A stretch of DNA of 64,000 nt. Origin: Paramecium sonneborni (lineage: Eukaryota; Ciliophora; Oligohymenophorea; Peniculida; Parameciidae). The stretch spans positions 62,001 to 126,000 of the forward strand of contig CAJJDN010000183.1 in NCBI GenBank assembly GCA_905182985.1, given 5' to 3'. Made by a program: the position numbers and the translations under genes. This document shows, in pieces, positions 1-10,701 of this stretch. The stretch's first letter is position 1. Each line of letters begins with the position of its first letter. The notes below the pieces were generated by a model that saw only the letters and a program-made list of their open reading frames with translations, had not been told where the DNA came from and did not search any database.

Positions 1-1
1 A

Positions 2-420
2 TTAAGAGAAAATGAGGAATAATATAAATAAAATTAAGCAATAAAAGAGCATGAAAAATAGAAAAAGGCTTAAGAATTTAGAGAAAGACAATAATAGAAA
101 GCTTTTAGTTTTGTTATGATGAAATAATAACAAAAGTGTGAATAATAAGATATGAGAAAGAATTAAAGTTAAATAATAAAATAGCGTTCAGAAATCTTAA
201 GTATTTAGAAATTGGATTTAAAAATGAAAAAGATAATGCTTAAAAATATAGATAAGATAGAATAAATAGTGCAAGAGGACATGAAAAAGAGAAATAAAGT
301 AATAGATAAAAAAAAGAAGAAGAGGAAAGAGTTTGGTAAAAGGCATAAGATCTATTAGCAAAACAAAGTTAAGTGTTATATTAGAAAAAACTAATTCTTT
401 AACAACTAAAAAATAAGTGA
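2..420 (+). CDS. 3' end of a charged coiled-coil protein (partial)
   Basis: Frame 2 is open from the window edge with TAA/TAG read as Gln. It encodes a long run rich in Lys, Glu and Gln with no hydrophobic segment, typical of a coiled coil. A 23-nt intron (GTAAAAGG...TTAG, ending just before 356-360) shifts the frame so that the protein ends at the TGA at 418-420; without splicing the frame runs on into AT-rich DNA that does not look coding. The N-terminus lies outside the window, so function and length are unknown. The stretch may be the tail of a ciliary or cytoskeletal protein, but nothing in it proves that. Confidence 0.6.
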
Positions 421-705
421 TAATATAATGTATTATTAAAAAATAAACTTTATATAAATTAAATCTGAATTATAAATTCTGGATATTATTATATAATATA
501 ATATTGAGTAAAAGATTAGAAAAAGATTCATATAATCAGAAAATATTGGTCTAGAAGAATCAATTAAACATATATATATAAGTTAGTAATATATTTAATA
601 TAAAATTTTGATTAACTGTTATTTAAAATATCATGCATCACAACAATAAAATTATATTTATACTTTTGCGTAATTATAATAAACAATTTCATTCTCATAT
701 TCAAG

Positions 706-1513
706 ATGGAAACACTAAATAATAGAAAAACTTAAAGCATAGAGCAAGAAGCAATTCATTGTAATATTTAATGATTTTTAAATCAAAGATCCATTGGATA
801 GTTAAAAGAGTGAAGAAACTTGTCAAAGAAACTTGAAAGAAGTAGCCATGCCTAAAATATCGGCTATTTTAATAGAAAATAATGATCTTCCACATGAAAT
901 ACCTACTGGCCAACCCATATATGTTTGCACTAAATGTAAAAAAGAATTAAGATCGTAAATTATACCATAATGTGATAGCTTGAAAATCTTATACAGTTTT
1001 GCCAGTATGTTACTTTTAGGATTCATCTTAGGAAGGATTATACCATAATTTATTTATGATGGTTGTTTTATATCAGCAATTCTATGGGCTTGTAGGTATT
1101 AGTTTTATTTTATTTTAGTTCTGCTTTTTATATCTTGAATTTGATTCTATATTGTCTCTGCATAACTAAAAGACCTATTTTTAATCTGACTATCTGGATA
1201 TTTGGCAATTGTCTAATATTTCTTTTAGATTTAGTGGCTACCATTATAGCTTTAGGCACTCCTATGTATTCCAAAATTTGTGAGAAATCACAATGGAAGA
1301 ATGAACAAGATGACTGTTAAATTAAGAAATAAATCAAAGACACCTTGTATTCAAATATTTAATTTCAGCTCTATTATCTATATAACATTCTTGTTGGCTA
1401 TTGGTATTATTCATGGTTGTTTATGTTATAAGGGATACCAAATTAGAAAATTATATAAATTTTAACAAAAATTATCCAATAGTGTTCCTTCCTCAACTTA
1501 GATTTAATTTTGA
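706..1513 (+). CDS. Four-helix membrane protein, 244 aa
   Basis: The ATG at 706 opens a gene with three short introns (761-788, 28 nt; 1096-1118, 23 nt; 1347-1368, 22 nt). After splicing, 735 nt remain, an exact multiple of three, ending at TGA 1511-1513. A polar N-terminal region of about 85 residues contains a CTKC pair just before the first hydrophobic helix. Three more helices follow, including segments around WIFGNCLIFLLDLVATII and IIYITFLLAIGIIHGC, and a short polar tail. The layout resembles small tetraspan proteins, but the paired cysteines do not make a recognisable LITAF domain. I do not recognise the family. The protein is probably in an internal or plasma membrane with both ends cytosolic. 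Confidence 0.75.
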
Positions 1514-3212
1514 TTATAATAATCTTAACATTTATATATGTAAAATTTATTTTATTATAATTAATAAACTTATTCATATACTAACTTTGTTAGATCTATT
1601 TATTCATATTTCATAACTATATAAATATATCTCACTAATAAATAAATTTGTATGGTTAAAAATAAATATTTAAAATTAATTTATTACAAATTAGAAGAAG
1701 ACTTACTTCTTTCATAAACTATCTCAACTATAAACATTAATTGATTATTTCATTTCTCTTAAAATTATAATAATAAAACATATAAATAAACAAATTAATT
1801 TAAACATTTATTTTTTTAATTTCATATAAGAATTAATAAATCTTAGAATATAATAGGTTTCTTCAAATATTAAAAATCATCATTATATGAAAAAGAATTA
1901 ATATTTATATAATCGTGTAATGAATTTATTTATACATTAAGAAAAGAAATCAAGTAACATTTAATAAGTTCAAGTATCGTAAAATAAATACAATAAAAAC
2001 TATGACATAAAAAATAACTACATCTACAATAATTAGGAATCTCAAAAGTAATATAATGTTCAGGAATATTTATATATTTGATGAATATTTTAATTTAATT
2101 GATTTTTCAATCATTGATTGTTTTGTGATCATAAATCATTAATATATTAATATCATTACCATAAATTACCCTCTATTAGTAGATCATGATAAATTAAATA
2201 TTAATTTTCCTCCCTCAATAACATTTGAAATGATTAATGTATATCACAATATTTTTTTCAAATCACTTCTAATAACTTTCTACAGTATCTTAATAATGAG
2301 CTAATCTATTAATCATTCTATAATAAAATAGAATATCCAAATAAAATCATTTAGTTTGTTATCTATTTTATAGTTATTTTGATCATTCTAAAATGATGTT
2401 ATAAAGAATAAAGATTAACAATATAAGATAATAAAAGTTGACAGTATAAAAATATGGAAAATAAATTAGGAAAATTAATAGATTAAATAATGAATGTAGT
2501 ACATATTTTTTACAGGCAAATAATTTATTGATTATTTAAAGATTTTAATCAAAAATTTATATCACTTTTCTTTTATCTTTCTGTTTGAACAATAATTTGT
2601 TAAAATTCACTATGTCATGATTTTCTTAATTTTGAATTTTAAATGAAAAATATTATTGCATATTAAGTGTAAAATTAATTTGCTTCTTCTACCTATGTAA
2701 TTTTAGTGTTTAAGATTTTGAGATCCAAATTAAAGGTTTTTCAGATACAAAATTGTTATTTCATAGAAAGTTAATTATAAATCAATCTTAGTATATTTTG
2801 CAGAATAAAATTTAGGCTTTTTAATGTGCTTGTTTATATTCGAGATGTGCTTACAATAAAAAAGAACATATTATAGAGTTTTATAAAGTTTAAATAAAAG
2901 TGATATAAATATATTTTGAGACATATCTAAACATTATATAAAAAAATTGGATGTTAAGCTTTTAAATCCACAAATTTGTGGAGGTTTTATTAGCTAATTA
3001 TAATTTAATTTTTAACTTGATAAAATCTGGCATTTGTTAAAATTGTATTGGTAGGCGAAATTAGATTATATTAAGGATTTATGAATCTAAGTGTTTACAG
3101 CCATAATATTATTTCTGTCTTTTATATTCTTATAAATCCAGATATTTTCATTTAAAATAATCAAAATAATATCATTATTAAAACATAATTTAATTTAATT
3201 TAATTTATTTTA
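1514..3212. other. Gene-free AT-rich stretch of 1.7 kb
   Basis: I found no frame on either strand that stays open in the ciliate code with a protein-like composition. It contains a 17-nt sequence at 2385-2401 that also occurs inside the snoRNA candidate downstream (3244-3260), with an inverted repeat around it (TTGTTA at 2356-2361, TAACAA at 2416-2421). This could be a decayed relative of the snoRNA. Confidence 0.5.
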
Positions 3213-3339
3213 TGGTTAGCGAAAGCACATGATTTTAGATCACATTCTAAAATGATGTTAAAAAACTAACCAATATTAATTGAACACCTCCGTTTAGGCA
3301 AGACATTATTCTTGACTATCCCAATGTGTTCAAACATTT
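3213..3339 (+). ncRNA. Candidate two-hairpin H/ACA box snoRNA
   Basis: The sequence folds by eye into the canonical hairpin-hinge-hairpin-tail form. Hairpin 1 has a lower stem TGGTTAG/CTAACCA (3213-3219 with 3266-3272) and an upper stem ATTTTAGA/TCTAAAAT (3232-3239 with 3246-3253), extended by ACAT/ATGT past one mismatch. The hinge at 3273-3278 reads ATATTA, matching the H box ANANNA. Hairpin 2 has a lower stem TTGAACAC/GTGTTCAA (3280-3287 with 3326-3333) and an upper stem CAAGA/TCTTG extended by TAG/CTA past one mismatch. ACA follows at 3334-3336 with three bases after it. The distance from the base of the upper stem to the H box is 14 nt and to ACA 15 nt, the spacing known for functional pseudouridylation pockets. 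Pocket strands are 3220-3226/3259-3265 and 3288-3294/3319-3325. I did not identify the target uridines. GC content is above the surrounding DNA. Confidence 0.82.
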
Positions 3340-3440
3340 TATTTTTTTTTTCATTATATACTTGATAACCAAATGATATTGAATTATATTAAATGAAGTC
3401 ATAAATATTTTAAATAAATTGTACAACAAGAAGCGGGAAA

Positions 3441-4416
3441 ATGTAATAAGAAACTAATGACTAAATTTTTGGAAGTTTTTAGAATTTGTAAATTCCAAAA
3501 TAAGAAAGTGTATGCTTGGATGTTTAATGTTGCAATAATTAGATTATAGCTTCAATATATAAAAATAATAAAATAGCTATTTATAATTATAAGACAAATA
3601 CTAATTTTGAAATTGAGAGTGAAAAATTATTGTATAGCAGTACTTTTAGTCATCCTGATAGCCTAAATAAAAATTAACTTTATCTATTTGGATAATCAAT
3701 ATAAATATTAGATTTAGAAAAATAAATTATTAGTCATTAAATAAATACTGAATTTAGTTATTGTGGAGATAGCAATATTTGGAATGAAGTCTGTGTTGCA
3801 AATGAAAAAACATTGTTATTTTGGGATATACGTTAGAAATTACCATTTAATTGTATATTGGCACATTCAATGTAAATAACACAATGCAAATATAATGAAA
3901 CAGGAAGATATATAACAACAACCGGTTTAGATAATGTGTAAAATCTAAAATATATTATTAGTGTGCAAGAGTATTTGATTCTTATGGAACAGATTCTTTA
4001 GTTACAATATGTGGAAGCAAGAAGACTCATACAACTTCAAGTCAATTTATTAGAGATTCAAAGCATTTGATAGTATCCACTTTAGAATAACCATTGGGAT
4101 TATGGGATTGGGTAGAATGCAATTTAGTAGCTTAATATAAGATTCAATATCAAAATAGATTCTTCATAAAACCAATAGTAATTTATGATGAAAAAGGCAT
4201 TCCTAATTTTATTTTGTATCCGAATGATGCTAATTAAATTTATTTGTTTAATTTTTTAAAGCCTGATGATAAACCATTAATTTAATAGTATTTTTTTAAT
4301 TTATAATTAGATTGGATTAGTTTGGAAATGATATTCCGGTAAGATTATTAAAGAATGATGAAGATTATTTGTTATTTGGAAAGAATGATATAATAAAATG
4401 TAAACGTAAATTTTGA
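3441..4416 (+). CDS. Small WD40-repeat protein, 308 aa
   Basis: The ATG at 3441 starts a reading frame with two introns, 26 nt (GTGTAAAA...TTAG near 3935) and 23 nt (GTATTTTT...TTAG near 4288). Spliced length is 927 nt, ending with TGA at 4414-4416. The protein contains beta-propeller-like repeats: one unit ends LLFWDIRQK and the next includes an HS..ITQCKYNETGRYITTTGLDNCARVFD stretch, with the GH-like start and WD-like end of a WD40 blade; another unit ends LGLWDW. About five or six blades can be counted, so a single propeller. WD40 proteins are scaffolds; no catalytic residue or partner can be named. It lies just 3' of the snoRNA on the same strand, possibly sharing upstream signals, though the snoRNA is not within one of its introns. 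Confidence 0.8.
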
Positions 4417-4721
4417 ATTCTAAATATTAATTTCTTATAGATCATTCTGCTTAGTTAAAAATAATTCTTCAAACATTTAAGTTAATATTTTTGTTATTAT
4501 TTATTCATGATCTAATGAAACTTATTATAAATTTTGAAAAACACTTAATATACTTACTTTTCCATTCGAAATTGAATTGTAAAAATGATTCTAAATATTA
4601 GTAGATAACGTTGAAATGAAGTAAAGATTATCGAAAAAGAAATTAAATAGAAAATGAATTGGAATTAATATTTGTTGATTATATATTGTGAATATAAATC
4701 AATAAATAAATGAATAATGTA
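4417..4721. other. Intergenic, convergent gene ends
   Basis: AT-rich spacer between the ends of the WD40 gene (+) and the phosphatase gene (-). I see no gene or structured element in it. Confidence 0.5.
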
Positions 4722-6066
4722 TCAATCTAAATTATATTCTATAAGTTGATCTAATTTTAATCTTTGTGTATTAAATACTCTAATATCTTCTTATTCAGCA
4801 GCTTCCATCAAATAAGTAGCCATATATTTGAGTTCTTAATCATTTTAATCATTATGCCATTCTAAGATAGGTATTCCATTTTCAATTTGAAATCCAAAAG
4901 AGTGCGCAAGATTATCTACAATAACCATATCTTTTAATAATTTATTGCCTACAATTCTAAGATCTTTAATAAAGAATCCATTTTTAGTTTCCATACAATT
5001 TCCTCTAGACATGATACCCATAATCCATTATCTTTTAGGATCTAAGTAATTGACTATGGCATTAGCATAAGCAGATGATGAAGCTGTAAATACATAAATT
5101 GTATATAACTAATTCATTTATTATAAAAACCATGTACAAAATGGTCTAATGTTAAAATGAATCTAGAATGAATTGATAAAATGATACCTTAGCTTCTTCT
5201 CCATAATCTCCAAATGCTGTAACAGTAACTTAAGGATTTTCTCTTAATGAGCAACTATGAATCAAAGTTTCATCTAAATCAAGTAAAAGAGTCTTCGGTT
5301 TAACAATAGGACATTCCTATAATTAAACCATTTTTGATTTAATAAATTTATCTGAAGGTCCTTTTAAACATTTTTTAGCATAAACTAAACCTCTTTAAGT
5401 TAATTATAAGAATTTATTAAATGAATTTTCTCCAATACTTGGTCCATAGATAAGATGTCTGAAAGGATGATTTTTAAGTTTGCCTTCTTAATTTTGTTTA
5501 TTCTTCATTTATTCAACATCTGAATTAACATCCATACTTTATTAAGTATTAGAATGTCTATAGATTATAATGTCTTATACTTCATTTTAGTTTATTTGAC
5601 TGCTTCAACTTTTGCATACTTCTACTGCATTTTACTAGCTTACTGTTCCACATCATATTAATCTTCATTATACTATTATACATGTTAAATCTATTATTAT
5701 ATAGTAGTTGGTTTATCATCCTCATCATCAAAATTAGGATCATCATTATCACCTTCAATCTTTTTAGCATTTACCAAATTTCGAAATTTTGATACCTTCT
5801 AACCTATACTAATTCTATTATTTATTACTTGAAGGTCCAACCTTATTATTCTTTGGAGTCTCTTTATCACTGTCATCAGTTTAATATCCACTTGCATTCT
5901 TACTGAATTGAGACATCTTACTAGGAGGCTTGCTTTATTTCTTTAATTGCTTTTCTTCCTCTTCTTTCTTACTGCTTTCCTCCTCAGAATAGAATTGTTT
6001 GTCATTATTCAAACTCTTTAAATGACCCACTGAACTACTTGCCTTAAACTTATATATATTGTCCAT
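4722..6066 (-). CDS. SCP/NIF-family (FCP1-like) protein phosphatase, 423 aa
   Basis: On the minus strand the ATG at 6066-6064 opens an acidic, Lys/Glu-rich N-terminal half, followed by a C-terminal HAD-type phosphatase domain. The catalytic motif is LLLDLDETLIHS, the DxDxT signature of FCP1/SCP enzymes that dephosphorylate Ser/Thr, classically the RNA polymerase II CTD. Later parts fit the fold: NIRPFCTWFL, YVFTASSSAYANAIVNYLDP, and the acidic DMVIVDNLAHSF loop. Three introns (25, 23 and 25 nt) give a spliced length of 1272 nt, exactly divisible by three; one lies between residues AK and IHFNIRP in the catalytic domain. The stop is the complement of TCA at 4722-4724. No transmembrane segment is seen, so it is soluble, unlike Dullard. 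The substrate is not shown by sequence. A false partial copy of its 5' end follows at 6916-6999 through an assembly repeat. Confidence 0.9.
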
Positions 6067-6914
6067 TTATATTATTTAATATTATTCCACTATTATTATT
6101 TTTTACTATCATCTGAAATCTTAATATTCCCACATTAACAACTCTAAACATTACAAATCTATATCTTAATATTCACTTTAATCTATATCATACCTTTACA
6201 ATTTTTAAATAAACATCATTATTCTATTTACTTAAGAATCCTTTAATATTTTCTTATCTTACATAATCTTAATCTCTCTATTATCTTTCTCCATTTATTT
6301 ATCTAATCAAAATTCAATCTATTTAATTAATACCGTATTCCCTTCAAACAATTCAAGAATATTTTAACTTATACTTAAATATTGAACATCTAATGATATG
6401 ATAATATTTTATTCTAAATCTGTCACTCTAAAAATTACTCTCCAGTCAGTTTAGATTTTATTTAATCTTTTTTATTCGCTATTCTCTATAATTCATCTTA
6501 CAATCATCAAACATTAAATCAAAAAATTCGAAATCGCTAAATTTTCTAAAGCTTTATTGTGATTTAGTTATAATTAAAAACTCATGAAATAAGATTCTAA
6601 ACGTTAAAACAAAGTATTTAAAAACAATATCCCAAAATTTTTATTTCAAAATTTTATGATTTTATAATTAAACATCTCACAACTAATCAATTTTAGAGCA
6701 ATTTTTCAAACTTTCAAATTCTTAGGATTTTATTCTAATTCAATCATTTAATATCTATTTTTCCTTATGTAATAATATATATAATAAAAATTTTTTGTAA
6801 TTCAATGTAAAAAAATTAAATCTTATAATCTTCTCATTCAATGTAATATTCAAAATATCTTTTTAATGTTATATTAAATATATAATTAAAATTTTTAAAT
6901 TGATTTTAATAAAA
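5983..6914. repeat. Direct repeat A, copy 1 (932 bp)
   Basis: It is identical over its full length to 6916-7847 and ends exactly at the single N at 6915. It covers the first 84 bases of the phosphatase gene and its upstream DNA. It is most simply an unmerged overlap between two contigs. Confidence 0.95.
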
Positions 6915-6915
6915 N

Positions 6916-7847
6916 CTCAGAATAGAATTGTTTGTCATTATTCAAACTCTTTAAATGACCCACTGAACTACTTGCCTTAAACTTATATATATTGTCCATT
7001 TATATTATTTAATATTATTCCACTATTATTATTTTTTACTATCATCTGAAATCTTAATATTCCCACATTAACAACTCTAAACATTACAAATCTATATCTT
7101 AATATTCACTTTAATCTATATCATACCTTTACAATTTTTAAATAAACATCATTATTCTATTTACTTAAGAATCCTTTAATATTTTCTTATCTTACATAAT
7201 CTTAATCTCTCTATTATCTTTCTCCATTTATTTATCTAATCAAAATTCAATCTATTTAATTAATACCGTATTCCCTTCAAACAATTCAAGAATATTTTAA
7301 CTTATACTTAAATATTGAACATCTAATGATATGATAATATTTTATTCTAAATCTGTCACTCTAAAAATTACTCTCCAGTCAGTTTAGATTTTATTTAATC
7401 TTTTTTATTCGCTATTCTCTATAATTCATCTTACAATCATCAAACATTAAATCAAAAAATTCGAAATCGCTAAATTTTCTAAAGCTTTATTGTGATTTAG
7501 TTATAATTAAAAACTCATGAAATAAGATTCTAAACGTTAAAACAAAGTATTTAAAAACAATATCCCAAAATTTTTATTTCAAAATTTTATGATTTTATAA
7601 TTAAACATCTCACAACTAATCAATTTTAGAGCAATTTTTCAAACTTTCAAATTCTTAGGATTTTATTCTAATTCAATCATTTAATATCTATTTTTCCTTA
7701 TGTAATAATATATATAATAAAAATTTTTTGTAATTCAATGTAAAAAAATTAAATCTTATAATCTTCTCATTCAATGTAATATTCAAAATATCTTTTTAAT
7801 GTTATATTAAATATATAATTAAAATTTTTAAATTGATTTTAATAAAA
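6916..7847. repeat. Direct repeat A, copy 2 (932 bp); includes false 5' fragment of phosphatase gene
   Basis: It starts immediately after the N at 6915 and repeats 5983-6914 base for base. It carries a second phosphatase start codon (minus strand, 6999-6997) whose frame is cut by the N after about 28 codons. This is not a real gene copy if the join is an assembly overlap. Confidence 0.95.
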
Positions 7848-8905
7848 CTAAAAGATTAGAATTATTTCATGGAATTTATAAATTTTATTTAAAATTTTAA
7901 GGCTTTATTAACAATAATTCTGTTTTTAAATCATTTAAATATAAAAATAATAATCCTTACATTAATCAATTTATAATTTTTAATTAAGTATATAATCTGG
8001 AATCTGGATTTGAAAAATCCTTTTCAACAACAATAAAAATTATATTTTTTTGTTAAATATAAATATTGAATTTAAATTCCAAATTTAAAGCGATATTAAT
8101 TATAAAATTCTAAGTTCAAAATTTAAACTTAAGGTTTTTGATAAATTTATTGGTGTTTTAAGATGAAAAATTATTTTTTTAATATAATATATTTTGATTA
8201 TTATTTTTATAAAACAAATAAATTTTTTATCATTATATGATTACAATTTGTTATTCTTTTAATTAACTTATTAAACTTAACAAATAATATTGATTTAAAA
8301 AAAATTTGATCAACAAAATGACAAACTTCGCAACAAAATCTAATTTAATATTTTTTCAACAAATTTGAAAATCGTAAGTTAAAGTAAGCGACTATTCCCT
8401 CATTATAAATTGTTGGAAAAATAGAAATAATTTTAAGGATTTAAAATGAGTACTTTAAGAATAGATTTATCAATTTTATTGAAATTAAATTTTTAAATGC
8501 ACTGCAGGATATTACCTTACTGTGACTATTTTAATCAATAAAACTTATTGAAACATCAAAAGGTCTGAAAATTGAAAATTTTGATCTGTATTAAATTCTT
8601 TATAAAGATGAATGAGTTTGAAAAATCAAAATCATAGACTGTATTTACATATTAAGATAATTTTTAATTTACTTGAATAAAAAAAAGAACTTTATCAAGA
8701 ATTAATTAGGCTGCATGATTTACGAGGTTTCTTAAAAGGGGAAGAATAATTTAATTTAAATAAAAAAACTAGTTTGCAAATATAGGAGTATTATTTAATG
8801 CAAAAGCTTTAAGAATATATTTAGAATGAAAAATTAAAGAGTTTAAAGTAGTTATTGATTGAGATGAAAATAGTAATGCATGTTAATTAATTTTATTTAT
8901 AAAAA
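7848..8905. other. Gene-free AT-rich spacer upstream of the PDK1-like gene
   Basis: About 1.06 kb of very AT-rich DNA. I found no open frame with protein-like composition on either strand. The last part should contain the promoter of the kinase gene that begins at 8906; no specific element is recognisable. Confidence 0.5.
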
Positions 8906-10416
8906 ATGAATACATTAAATGATTATGAAATTTTAGAGAAACTAGGATCTGGTTCTTATGGTGATGTAATGTTAGCAAAATGCAAAGCTAATGGATAATT
9001 AGTAGCAATAAAAGCAATGGAGAAAAGGTTGTTAATTAAGGTTAATAATGTAACAATAGAATAGGAAAAAAAGCAATACTAAGTTTTTATTGAGAAAGAA
9101 GTGTTATCGAGAGTTAAACATCCTGGTTTAATAAATATGATAGCTAGTTTCTAGAGTTCAGCATAAATATATTTAGTTTTAGAGTTTATGGAAGGTGGAG
9201 ATTTTGCTAATTTCCTAAAAATCAATAGTAATGAGATATAATGATTATAGGAAACATGTCTTAACATACAATAGTATTTTATACAGCAGAGATTGTGACA
9301 ATACTCGAATAATTGCATTCAAATGGGATTGCACATAGAGATGTGAAAGTAATAAATTAATGATGTTGTTAAAGCCAGAAAATATAATGGTAGCAAATAA
9401 TTTGCATATAAAAATGATTGATTTTGGAACAGCTAGTTTTTTTGATGAACATAATTTACCAGAGAATGTTCGGGATAAATTGAATGAATTAAGAGAGATT
9501 AGCAAATAAGATGAAAGATTTTTAGATGAAATAGATTAATATTAATAGAAGCATAAAGCAACATTTGTAGGGACAGCAGAATATGTATCACCAGAACTTT
9601 TAGAAGATGATATTTGTGGTCCTTAAGCAGATTTATGGGCTTTAGGATGCATAATATATAAAATGTTTACAGGAACAACTCCATTTTGTGATTAAACAGA
9701 ATATTTAGTATTTTAAAAGGTTAGATCATGCTAATATTCTAAAAATAATAAGATTCCATAAGATGGAATGGATTTAATAAGTAAATTATTAGTCAGAGAT
9801 CCATTAAGTCGTTTAGGTGGAGGATTACCCAGTAAAATATATATTTATGTTTAAATAGATTCTAAAAATACTTATAGAGAATTAAAAAGTCATCCATTTT
9901 TTAAAGATATTAATTGGTAGTAGTTGTGGAATTAAAAAGGACCAGAAGATGTTTAAATACATCTAAAAAAGATAACAACTTAAGAGTTCACAAAAAAAAA
10001 ATAAAGTGCCACATTAAAACCAGAAGTAGTCATAACTGGATTAGTTAATAAAAAGACAGGTTTGAGGTGATTATAAATGTAGGTTGGATGATTTATAAAT
10101 TAAGAAACATGATTTTGTACGATTTTGAAATTCCTAAATTAGAATATTTTGATCCTAATACAGGATTAAAAAAGGTATAAATATAATTTATAATAACTTT
10201 TAAAAAGGGTTAAATCATATTAGATAAATCTGTAACAATAGAATTATTAAAAGGATAGTTTAATATAGATGTTCCTACTAAAAAGAAATACTATTTTAAA
10301 GTCAAATAATATATTTATATAAGGAATGTGAACATCCAGCATAATTGTGGGTCGACAAAATAAAAGACGTGATGAAAAAAAGGCTGAATTGTGATTTATA
10401 ATTAACATAGTTATGA
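8906..10416 (+). CDS. PDK1-like AGC master kinase with C-terminal PH-like domain, about 451-460 aa
   Basis: The kinase domain begins near residue 6 (YEILEKLGSGSYGDVMLAK, glycine loop; VAIKAMEK, catalytic Lys). HRDVKPEN is the catalytic loop and IDFGTA the DFG motif. FVGTAEYVSPELL in the activation segment is the hallmark of 3-phosphoinositide-dependent kinase 1. A linker then leads to a C-terminal region ending YYFKECEHPAQLWVDKIKDVM, which matches the last strand and helix of the PDK1 PH domain. In other eukaryotes PDK1 phosphorylates the activation loop of AGC kinases at the membrane. At least five introns of 23-33 nt are needed; the spliced length is divisible by three. A further 27-nt segment, 9832-9858, looks like an intron that can also be read through. 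The stop is TGA at 10414-10416. Confidence 0.88.
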
Positions 10417-10701
10417 TTAATTCAAAAGAAGTCTTTTCATTAATTTATTATCTTTTTACTGGTACATTATTTGTATTTTCTATTCTGATAAATTGTATTA
10501 AATTTGTGATAATTAGATATGAGTGTTTCTTTTTAATTCGTATCTATTTCCTTCTAGTTAGATTAATTTATTTAAGAATAGAGATATTTTTACAATATTA
10601 ATAATTTATTTATATTTAGAATAATTATAAATATAATAATACTTAATTGGATGATAATAATAATAATAATAATAATAAAGAGATTGAAGAGTATATATAT
10701 A
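10417..10701. other. Intergenic with a TAA/AAT microsatellite
   Basis: This separates convergent gene ends. It contains a run of eight or more AAT triplets at about 10651-10678 and a short TA run near 10692. No gene is seen; a frame open in the standard code near 10413-10601 has no homology I recognise and overlaps the real stop of the preceding gene. Confidence 0.5.

Noticed and set aside
823..1026. Minus-strand ORF in the standard code
   Set aside because: It lies opposite the first exons of the membrane protein gene, whose introns, length and helices fit much better.
5582..5770. Minus-strand Met/Ile/Lys-rich 62-codon ORF
   Set aside because: It is an out-of-frame reading within the phosphatase gene; the in-frame translation joins correctly to the catalytic domain.
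6916..6999. Second copy of the phosphatase start
   Set aside because: It is produced by repeat A at an N; not a real paralogue.
10413..10601. Hydrophobic 62-codon ORF after the PDK1-like gene
   Set aside because: It overlaps the stop of that gene, has no start context of its own and is expected by chance from T-rich DNA.
10651..10680. AAT microsatellite as a possible telomeric or regulatory repeat
   Set aside because: It is a simple triplet run; Paramecium telomeres are of the CCCCAA/CCCAAA type, which do not occur here.
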